DNA of 21,279 bases from Vicinamibacteria bacterium (lineage in GTDB: Bacteria > Acidobacteriota > Vicinamibacteria > Fen-336 > JAGNNV01): positions 1-21,279 of the forward strand of contig JAENWE010000034.1 of the NCBI GenBank assembly GCA_016650185.1, read 5' to 3'. A program made the translations under genes and the position numbers. The notes beneath the pieces are model-generated. The model was given only the letters and a program-made list of their open reading frames with translations. It was not told the DNA's origin and did no database searches. Below, piece after piece: positions 6,742 to 13,177 of this stretch (positions are counted from its first letter, which is position 1; each line of letters begins with the position of its first letter).

Positions 6742-9440
6742 TTCGCCGAGGGCGCGGTCTTGGGAGGCTTGCGCCATTCATCGATCAGGCTGGCCACCAA
6801 GCCGGTCCAGCCGGTCTGGTGCGAGGCGCCCAGACCTTCACCCGTGTCCCCGTGGAAATATTCATAGAACAAGATCAAATCCCGCCAGTGGGGGTCGGTC
6901 TGGAACTTCTCGCGTTTGCCGTGACAGGGCCTTCGGCCGGAGGCATCGCGGGTGAAGATCGAAATCAGACGGTCCGACATCGCTTTCGCGGCATCCCACA
7001 GCGCCGTCTCCTGCCCGTCCTCTCCCCCCACACGGACCTTGAAAGTCGGTCCGTAGGCGGTGCCCAGTTTTCGCAGAGCCTCGATCATGAGGAAGGTGGT
7101 CGGGAACCAGATGGGTCCGCGCCAGTTTGAATTCCCTCCCTTGATCTTGGCCTCCGCCTCCGCCGGATCGTAGGCCACCTTGCGGGAGCCGAGATGAAAC
7201 GGCTCGCGCTCGTGGACTTTCGAGAGACTCCGCAGACCGAAGTCGGACCAGAACTCGGTCGGATCGAATACGCGTCCGAGAAGGCGCCGCGTCTGTTCGG
7301 GATCGACGATGGCGAGGACGTGGTTCGTGCTTCCGTCTCGAATCAAGGGATAGCAGACGTTCTGGACCACATGCGCCTTGTTGCGCACGAACCAGATCAT
7401 GCTCTCCTTGAACTCTTTGAAAGGCTCGATCCACGCGTCCTCAAGCCGCTCGATGGCATACAGCGGCACCAGGCCCACCAGGGACCGGACCCGGAACTTT
7501 TCGAAGGTACCATCGGGCGAGCGCAAGACGTCATAGAAGAAACCATCGGCCTCGTCGAAGAGCTGGTAGTTCCGCCCGCCCATGTGCTTCATGGCCGCGC
7601 CCACGTAGATGTAGTGCTGGAAGAACTTGGTGGCGAGACCTTCGTAGGCCTTGTTCTCGCGGGCGAGTTCGAGAGCGATCCGCATCAACTGCAGGCACAG
7701 CATGCCCATCCAGCCGGTGGCGTCCGACTGATCGAGGACGGTTCCATGGGGCAGTTTTTCGCTGCGATCGATGACGGTGATGTTGTCGAGGCCGAGGAAG
7801 CCGCCCTCGAAGACGTTGTTGCCTTCGCGGTCCACTTTGTTGACCCACCACGCAAAATTGATCAGGAGCTTGTGGAAGCACTTCTCCAGAAACACCCGAT
7901 CGGCTTTTCCGTTGCGGACCCGGTCCATGTTGTAGACCCGCCAGACCGCCCAGGCCTGAACCGGCGGATTCAGGTCCGAGAATTCCCACTCGTAGGCGGG
8001 AATCTGTCCGGACGGATGCTGAAACTGCTCAAAGAGGAGAAGCCACAGCTGCTCTTTGGCGAACTCCGCGTCGATCACGGCCAGCGGCACGCAATGGAAG
8101 GCCAGATCCCAGGCCGCGAACCATGGGTATTCCCACTTGTCGGGCATCGACATCACCCGCATCGAATTCAGGTGGCGCCAGTGCTGATTTCGAATGTGCT
8201 TGCGGGATTCAGGGGGCGGGCAGTCGGCCCGATCGCCATCCATCCACTCGCTCACGTCGAGGAGATAAATCTGTTTCGTCCACAACATGCCGGCAAAAGC
8301 CTGTCGCTGGACCAGCTTCTCGTCCTCGGTCGCCACTACCGGATGGATCGTCGCATAGAACGCGTCCGCCTCGGCCCGCTTGTTCTCGATGACTTCGGGG
8401 ACCGTGGCGATCGGGTCGGGATGGAAATCCGTGGCGAACCGGAGACACAGATCGACGCTCTCGCCCGGAGGGACGACGAAGCGGTAGTGAAGCGCCGCCT
8501 TCGTGCCCACATCCTCGGGATTGGTCGCATCCTCGCCGTTCACCACGTGACGGTGAAACGCGTCTTTGGTGTACGGTGACTTGCTAAGGGCGTCTGGGCC
8601 ATAGACCTTCGGGCCGTTCGTTTCGTTGTCGGTGAAGAGCAAACGACCGCCCGCGGGGCTGAACAGATGCCGAGGCCCGAGCCGGTACTGAAAAGGCAAT
8701 TGTTTGGGAGGCCGTGACTCCCGGTCATCGGCGGTCAGGCTCACAAAGCCGGGACCTGCCGCGCCGGGGATGATCCGCGGCTGGGGCAGAGACTCCACCG
8801 TCCAGCTCCACGTGTTTCGGAACCAGATATGCGGAAGGATGTGCAGAGGCGCCGCTTCCGGCCCGCGATTGTGAGCGCGGACCCGCATCACCATGTCCTC
8901 CGCGTTCTCCTTGGCGTACTCGACTTCGATGTCGAAGTAGCGGTCGTCGTCAAAGATGCCCGTGTCGAGGAGCTCGTATTCCGGCCCCGCTCCCTGGCGA
9001 GCCTGGTTCTCCCGAATCAGTTGCTCGTAGGGAAACTCCCGCTGCGGGTACTTGTACAGCCACTTCATGTAGGAGTGGGTGGGCAGATTATCGAGGTAGA
9101 AGTAGTACTCCTTCACATCCTCGCCGTGATTCGCTTCCGCGGGAACAAGACCGAACAGCCGCTCCTTGAGAATCGGGTCCTTCTCGTTCCAGAAGGCGAA
9201 GGCCATGCAGAGGATCTGATAACGATCGCAGATCCCGGCCATGCCATCCTCCCCCCAGCGATAGGCCTTTGCGCGAGCGTGGTCGTGGGGGAAGTGAGCC
9301 CAAGCGTTGCCATCGGAAGAGTAGTCCTCACGGACCGTCCCCCACGACCGCTCGGATACGTAGGGACCCCAGTGGCGCCAGGTCGTCAGCGAACCGTGCT
9401 GCTCGGCCAGACGGGCGTGCTCCGCGGTTGGGTATGACAT
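6738..9440 (-). CDS. GH63-like / MGH1-type glycoside hydrolase (glucosidase family)
   Basis: Large 900-aa protein matching a family I recognise as GH63-related 'glucosidase' or MGH1-like glycoside hydrolase, an (alpha/alpha)6-barrel enzyme thought to act on alpha-glucosides or related sugars. No signal peptide is seen, so it is probably cytoplasmic. N-terminal blocks typical of the family are WGPYVSERSWGTVREDYS, YRWGEDGMAGICDR and LFGLVPAEANHGEDVKEYYF. The C-terminal half has FEGGFLGLDNI, LDQSDATGWMGM and GGNSNWRGPIWFPTTF, like the GH63 barrel. The ATG at 9440 is chosen because the family N-terminus begins just after it. An upstream extension (to 9617) runs into the divergent aminotransferase gene and has no family character. 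No clear Shine-Dalgarno is present. The actual substrate cannot be read from sequence. It overlaps xthA by 4 bp. Confidence 0.85.
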   Translation of the reverse strand: MSYPTAEHARLAEQHGSLTTWRHWGPYVSERSWGTVREDYSSDGNAWAHFPHDHARAKAYRWGEDGMAGICDRYQILCMAFAFWNEKDPILKERLFGLVPAEANHGEDVKEYYFYLDNLPTHSYMKWLYKYPQREFPYEQLIRENQARQGAGPEYELLDTGIFDDDRYFDIEVEYAKENAEDMVMRVRAHNRGPEAAPLHILPHIWFRNTWSWTVESLPQPRIIPGAAGPGFVSLTADDRESRPPKQLPFQYRLGPRHLFSPAGGRLLFTDNETNGPKVYGPDALSKSPYTKDAFHRHVVNGEDATNPEDVGTKAALHYRFVVPPGESVDLCLRFATDFHPDPIATVPEVIENKRAEADAFYATIHPVVATEDEKLVQRQAFAGMLWTKQIYLLDVSEWMDGDRADCPPPESRKHIRNQHWRHLNSMRVMSMPDKWEYPWFAAWDLAFHCVPLAVIDAEFAKEQLWLLLFEQFQHPSGQIPAYEWEFSDLNPPVQAWAVWRVYNMDRVRNGKADRVFLEKCFHKLLINFAWWVNKVDREGNNVFEGGFLGLDNITVIDRSEKLPHGTVLDQSDATGWMGMLCLQLMRIALELARENKAYEGLATKFFQHYIYVGAAMKHMGGRNYQLFDEADGFFYDVLRSPDGTFEKFRVRSLVGLVPLYAIERLEDAWIEPFKEFKESMIWFVRNKAHVVQNVCYPLIRDGSTNHVLAIVDPEQTRRLLGRVFDPTEFWSDFGLRSLSKVHEREPFHLGSRKVAYDPAEAEAKIKGGNSNWRGPIWFPTTFLMIEALRKLGTAYGPTFKVRVGGEDGQETALWDAAKAMSDRLISIFTRDASGRRPCHGKREKFQTDPHWRDLILFYEYFHGDTGEGLGASHQTGWTGLVASLIDEWRKPPKTAPSAK

Positions 9441-9504
9441 GGCGCTCAGTCTATGGCAAACCGGCCGGCGGTTGGGCGGGTCGTATAGCCTCTTCCCCTG
9501 ATTC
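9441..9504. promoter_or_regulatory. Divergent intergenic promoter region
   Basis: This 64-bp gap separates the starts of the glycosidase (minus) and the aminotransferase (plus), so it must carry initiation signals for both unless they extend into coding DNA. A TATA core at 9484-9487 reads as TATAGC on plus and TATACG on minus and could serve as -10 for the aminotransferase. No good -35 is seen and neither start has a Shine-Dalgarno, so short-leader or leaderless mRNAs are possible. Confidence 0.35.
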
Positions 9505-10671
9505 ATGTTTTCCAAGCGCGCCCCCGGCGATTTCTCCCTGAATCCTCTCTCGCTCCGTGCGCAGGAGAGGCGCCTCCAAGGCTCGCACCTCCTGGATCTC
9601 ACCGAGTCGAATCCCACGCGCGCTGGGTTCCTCGCCCCCGCGGATCTGCTGGCTTTGCTTGGTCATCCGGCGAGCGCGCACTACGCCCCAGATCCGCGCG
9701 GTCTCCTCTCGGCCCGAGAGGCGGTCAGCCGCGACTACGCGGGGCGGGACGTCGAGGTGGATCCCGCCCACATCGTCCTCACCGCAAGCAGCAGCGAATC
9801 GTACTCACTCCTCTTCAAACTCCTGGGCAACGCCGGGGACGAGGTGCTCGTTCCCACTCCGTCCTACCCCCTCTTCGAGTACCTGGCCGAGCTCGATGGC
9901 TTGCGAGTCCGTCCTTACCCCCTTCACTACGATCACGAATGGCACCTCAGCATCGACGCGCTCCGAGCCTCCATCTCGGAGAGGGCGCGCGCGGTGGTGG
10001 TCGTGCATCCGAACAATCCGACCGGCTCGTTTCTCAAGAGCCCGGAGGCGATGGGCCTCACGAATCTCTGCGCCGACCGCGGCATCGCCATCATCGCGGA
10101 CGAGGTCTTCGCAGATTTTCCTCTGTCGGGAAGCGGAACACCGCGACACCCGAGCTTTGCCCTCGACGGCCCGGCCCTGAGCTTTGCCCTCGGCGGACTG
10201 TCGAAGTCATGCGCCCTGCCCCAGATGAAACTCGGCTGGATCGCGGTCTCGGGCCCGGCCGGGATTCGGAACGAGGCCCTGGCCCGCCTGGAATTCATCA
10301 CGGACACCTACCTTTCAGTGGCAACCCCAGTGCAGTTAGCTCTCCCGGCCATCCTCGAGCGCAAGGGCTCTCTCCAGGCTCCCATCAAGTCGCGACTCGC
10401 CAGAAACCTAGAAGCCCTGAAAGCGGCGGTCGCCCCTCACCCCGAGCTCTCGCTTCTCACCGTGGAAGGCGGATGGTCCGCTCTGATTCAATGCCCGGCC
10501 ACAAGGAGCGACGAAGACCGCGCTCTCCAGGCCCTCGACGCCGGCGTGCTGGTTCATCCTGGCCATTTTTTCGCCGTCGAATCTGGCTGCTACCTCGTGG
10601 TGAGCCTGCTTTGCGAACCCGAGGTGACGGACGCCGCTCTCCCCCATGTGATGAACGCGGCGGTGCGATAA
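9505..10671 (+). CDS. PLP-dependent aminotransferase, class I/II (fold type I)
   Basis: Transaminase of 388 aa, cytoplasmic. The fold-type I landmarks are in order: LTESNPT near residue 32, TASSSESYSLLFKLLG (93-108) for phosphate binding, PSYPLFEY, HPNNPTG with Asn171, ADE with Asp199 pairing with the PLP ring nitrogen, and the Schiff-base Lys234 in GGLSKSCALPQMKLGW. SKxxxLPxxKLGW is typical of alanine/aspartate-type aminotransferases. The substrate is not determined by the sequence. ATG at 9505 has no Shine-Dalgarno; a TATAGC hexamer 15 nt upstream hints at a very short leader. The rhodanese gene follows after 10 bp and is probably cotranscribed. Confidence 0.9.
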   Translation: MFSKRAPGDFSLNPLSLRAQERRLQGSHLLDLTESNPTRAGFLAPADLLALLGHPASAHYAPDPRGLLSAREAVSRDYAGRDVEVDPAHIVLTASSSESYSLLFKLLGNAGDEVLVPTPSYPLFEYLAELDGLRVRPYPLHYDHEWHLSIDALRASISERARAVVVVHPNNPTGSFLKSPEAMGLTNLCADRGIAIIADEVFADFPLSGSGTPRHPSFALDGPALSFALGGLSKSCALPQMKLGWIAVSGPAGIRNEALARLEFITDTYLSVATPVQLALPAILERKGSLQAPIKSRLARNLEALKAAVAPHPELSLLTVEGGWSALIQCPATRSDEDRALQALDAGVLVHPGHFFAVESGCYLVVSLLCEPEVTDAALPHVMNAAVR

Positions 10672-10681
10672 CGTCGATGAC

Positions 10682-11080
10682 ATGAAACGAATCACCCCTG
10701 AGGAAGCCGCCGAAAAAATGGAAGAGGGCTACCTCTACCTCGATGTGAGGTCCATTCCCGAGTTCGAGAATGGACATCCGAAGGGTGCTTTCAACATTCC
10801 CCTGATGCACGCGGGTAAGGCAGGAATGTCACCGAATTCCAGATTCATGGAAGAGGTGACGAAGGCGTTCCCCAAAGACGCGAAGATCGTGGTCGGATGC
10901 CAAAGCGGCGGCCGATCGGTGGGCGCCTGCGGCCTGATGGAGATGGAGGGCTATAAGGACCTCTTCGAGCAGCGCGCGGGCTTCGGGGGAAACGGCCGCG
11001 AACCCGGATGGAGGTCGACTGGCCTGCCGCAATCCACCACCGCGGAGCCGGGGCGATCCTACCTCGAGTTGAAGGACTAA
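10682..11080 (+). CDS. Single-domain rhodanese (sulfurtransferase)
   Basis: Small (132 aa) cytoplasmic rhodanese-like protein that carries sulfane sulfur as a cysteine persulfide. It shows the LDVRSIPEFENGHPKGAFNIP segment (20-40) typical of rhodaneses and the active loop C73-QSGGRS after KIVVGC, so the catalytic cysteine is present. The C-terminal EPGWRSTGLP resembles single-domain rhodaneses of the plant STR16 type, and GRSYLELK ends the protein. It lies 10 bp after the aminotransferase stop on the same strand, which suggests an operon. A PLP transaminase beside a sulfurtransferase could point to sulfur amino-acid metabolism, but this is only inferred. No strong Shine-Dalgarno is present. 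Confidence 0.9.
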   Translation: MKRITPEEAAEKMEEGYLYLDVRSIPEFENGHPKGAFNIPLMHAGKAGMSPNSRFMEEVTKAFPKDAKIVVGCQSGGRSVGACGLMEMEGYKDLFEQRAGFGGNGREPGWRSTGLPQSTTAEPGRSYLELKD

Positions 11081-11100
11081 TCGTCCGTCGCGACGGACGA
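11081..11100. repeat. Perfect 20-bp palindrome abutting the rhodanese stop codon
   Basis: TCGTCCGTCG is followed at once by its exact reverse complement CGACGGACGA, beginning on the base after the TAA stop at 11078-11080. In RNA it could fold as an 8-bp stem with a CGCG loop, which would suit a transcript end or a stabilising 3' hairpin, but no T-run follows. As DNA it could be a site for a dimeric regulator of the downstream oxidoreductase. Role unproven. Confidence 0.6.
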
Positions 11101-11196
11101 GGACGCTTGAGGTCTCCGAAACTCCGAAACCGAATCCTTGATCACGGACTGCTAGGCTTTTACCGTGCCCAAAACGAAGCTGAGGCCACTCAAGAA

Positions 11197-11202
11197 GGGG
11201 AG
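11197..11202 (+). promoter_or_regulatory. Ribosome binding site fixing the GTG start of the Tat-exported oxidoreductase
   Basis: GGGGAG lies 7 nt before GTG at 11210. It favours this start over the longer in-frame GTG at 11165, which would put 15 residues ahead of the Tat signal. Confidence 0.6.
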
Positions 11203-11209
11203 AGAAACG

Positions 11210-12469
11210 GTGAATCCAAAGCTGAGCCGTCGAACATTCGTGGGAGCCGCGGTCACCGCGGGAGCGGCGGCGACGACGCGGGGCCAGGCCGAAGACCAGC
11301 AGCCCGCCACGGCGCGGTCTTCCAGCCGGGAGCCGTTCGACGTGGCCATCGTGGGGGCAGGAGTCTTTGGGGCCTGGACGGCATGGCATCTCCAGTCGCG
11401 AGGAAAGCGCGTGGCCCTGATCGACGCGTACGGGCCGGGGAGTTCGAGGGCGAGTTCCGGCGGCGAAACCCGCGTCATTCGCATGGGCTACGGCTCGCAG
11501 GAGATCTACACCCGCATGTCCTGGGATTCGCTCGCGCAGTGGAAGAAGCTGCAGCAGGCGACCGGGGAACGATTGTTCACCGAGACCGGGATGCTCTTCA
11601 TGGCCCGCGAACGGGACGCTCTCACCATGGACTCCCTCGCCACGCTCGAGAAGTTGGGGATTCCGCATGAGAAGCTGGAGCGCGCAGATCTGGTGGCCCG
11701 ATATCGCCAGATCGACTTCGGTCCGATCACCTGGGCGCTCTCTGAACCGCGATCGGGGGCGTTGTTCGCTCGGCGCGCGGTTCAGGTGGTGGTTCGGGAG
11801 TTCCAGAAGGCGGGCGGTGAGCTGATCCTGGGAAGGGGCGAAGGCCCGGCCACGGACGCCGCGGTCAAATCGCTCAAGGTCGGCGACCGGTCGGTCCAGG
11901 CCGCGTCCTTCGTCTTCGCCTGCGGGCCTTGGCTCGGCAAGCTCTTCCCCGATGTCCTCGGCGACCGCATCTTTCCCACCCGACAGGAAGTGTTCTACTT
12001 CGGAGTGCCCCCCGGTGACGATCGCTTCGGCCCGCCGAAGATGCCCACCTGGATCGACTTCGGCGCCGAGATCTATGGCCTCCCGGATCTCGAAACCAAG
12101 GGGTTCAAGGTGGCGATCGACAAGCACGGACCGAGGTTCGACCCGGATTCCGGCGAGCGTCTGGTGACCGCAGAAAGCACGGCGATCGTGAAGAGTTTCG
12201 TCGCCGAACGATTCCCCGGCCTCAAGGACGCGCCGATCGTGGGCTCTGAAGTATGCCAGTACGAGAATTCCTCGAACGGCGATTTCCTGGTCGATCAACA
12301 TCCGCGACATTCAAACGTGTGGCTGGTGGGTGGGGGTTCGGGCCATGGCTTCAAGCACGGCCCTGCCCTGGGGGCTTACGTGGCGGATCGCCTGACCAAG
12401 GGCGGACCCACCGATCCCAAGTTCTCGTTGGCCACGAAGGACAAGTTTCAGGCCCGGGTCGTCCACTAA
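11210..12469 (+). CDS. Tat-exported FAD-dependent oxidase, monomeric sarcosine oxidase-like
   Basis: Flavoprotein of 419 aa in the DAO / monomeric sarcosine oxidase (MSOX, SolA) group, which oxidises secondary or N-methyl amines with release of H2O2. The N-terminus is a twin-arginine signal (LSRRTFVGAAVTAG, Arg7-Arg8), implying folded export. The FAD Rossmann motif is VAIVGAGVFGAW (45-56), followed by SSGGETRVIRMGY, as in MSOX-type enzymes. Cys349 in SEVCQYENSSNGDF sits where MSOX and SolA bind FAD covalently, and SGHGFKHGP (377-385) matches the conserved C-terminal flavin loop. GTG at 11210 is preferred over GTG at 11165 because of its ribosome site. The substrate is unknown. An exported member is unusual, since the characterised ones are cytoplasmic. 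It stands alone between a palindrome and a convergent gene. Confidence 0.88.
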   Translation: MNPKLSRRTFVGAAVTAGAAATTRGQAEDQQPATARSSSREPFDVAIVGAGVFGAWTAWHLQSRGKRVALIDAYGPGSSRASSGGETRVIRMGYGSQEIYTRMSWDSLAQWKKLQQATGERLFTETGMLFMARERDALTMDSLATLEKLGIPHEKLERADLVARYRQIDFGPITWALSEPRSGALFARRAVQVVVREFQKAGGELILGRGEGPATDAAVKSLKVGDRSVQAASFVFACGPWLGKLFPDVLGDRIFPTRQEVFYFGVPPGDDRFGPPKMPTWIDFGAEIYGLPDLETKGFKVAIDKHGPRFDPDSGERLVTAESTAIVKSFVAERFPGLKDAPIVGSEVCQYENSSNGDFLVDQHPRHSNVWLVGGGSGHGFKHGPALGAYVADRLTKGGPTDPKFSLATKDKFQARVVH

Positions 12470-12520
12470 GTCACGAGCGGTCACTCAGCGCCTCGACGGC
12501 CAGCGCCCCCGGCTCGGAAG

Positions 12521-13129
12521 TCACCGCGCGAGCAGGAAGCTTCTGGCGATGAGGGCCTGACCCAGCCAGTACGTGCCGAGGACCAGAAACCTCGATCCTT
12601 GGACCGGTTCCACGAATCGCGTGTACCCGAGGAGAGTGTCGGAACATCCAAACAGGATGGCTCCGGCGAGCCCCATCGTTCCCGGATTCCAACCCGTGAT
12701 CGAGACCGCGGCGGCCGCGCGCCAGATCATCGTGAAGATGACCAGGCCGTAAACGAGAACCGGAATCCGTAGCGGCCCCGCGTGGGAGACCAGAACGGGA
12801 AGGGCGACCGCCGCCCAGGTCGCGACGGGCAGCAGCCTAAGGACGCGCCCGCGCGGCTCCACCCGCGTGAAGGCGGCGATATAGAAAAGATGGGCGAGCA
12901 GGAAGGCGCCCAGCCCGCCGACAAAGCTGAACTCGATGATCGCGTCCGCCAGGGCGGCGATGAGCAGACCGAAGGCGGTCAGTCTGCGTTCCATCCGTGG
13001 GACGGCGTGGAAGACCAGCGCCGCGAGCACGCTCACGGGCATCGCCTTCAGGAGCGGGGCCCATGCTCCCAAGGCCTCCCCGCCGAGCAGATAGGCGAGG
13101 GCGGCGAAGGCGGCGAGGGCCCAGGCCAT
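12521..13129 (-). CDS. YhhN/TMEM86-family membrane protein (lysoplasmalogenase-like)
   Basis: Polytopic membrane protein of 202 aa with about seven or eight hydrophobic helices. Conserved polar residues of the YhhN/TMEM86 family lie inside helices: LLIAALADAIIEF (Asp62, Glu66), GAFLLAHLFYIAAF (His80) and, near the C-terminus, LFGCSDTLLGYTRF with a second buried Asp. Eukaryotic TMEM86 proteins hydrolyse the vinyl-ether bond of lysoplasmalogens. Whether this bacterial member does so is not shown by the sequence. ATG at 13129 is the only usable start; the frame upstream has none. The gene converges on the FAD oxidase across 51 bp and lies 48 bp downstream of the VWA gene on the same strand, so it may be read through from that operon. 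Confidence 0.82.
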   Translation of the reverse strand: MAWALAAFAALAYLLGGEALGAWAPLLKAMPVSVLAALVFHAVPRMERRLTAFGLLIAALADAIIEFSFVGGLGAFLLAHLFYIAAFTRVEPRGRVLRLLPVATWAAVALPVLVSHAGPLRIPVLVYGLVIFTMIWRAAAAVSITGWNPGTMGLAGAILFGCSDTLLGYTRFVEPVQGSRFLVLGTYWLGQALIARSFLLAR

Positions 13130-13177
13130 CCTCGATGGGTCGTGCGTCTGGTCGTTCTGTTTCCGAAGGATCGCGGA

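Noticed and set aside
7194..8579. Long plus-strand open frame (461 codons) inside the glycosidase gene
   Set aside because: It lies antisense to well-conserved GH63-like sequence, its translation shows no family motifs, and long antisense frames are expected in high-GC coding DNA.
10829..12310. Minus-strand open frame (493 codons) across the rhodanese and flavoprotein genes
   Set aside because: It spans two real plus-strand genes and the gap between them; its translation is rich in Arg/His/Gly and has no recognisable domain.
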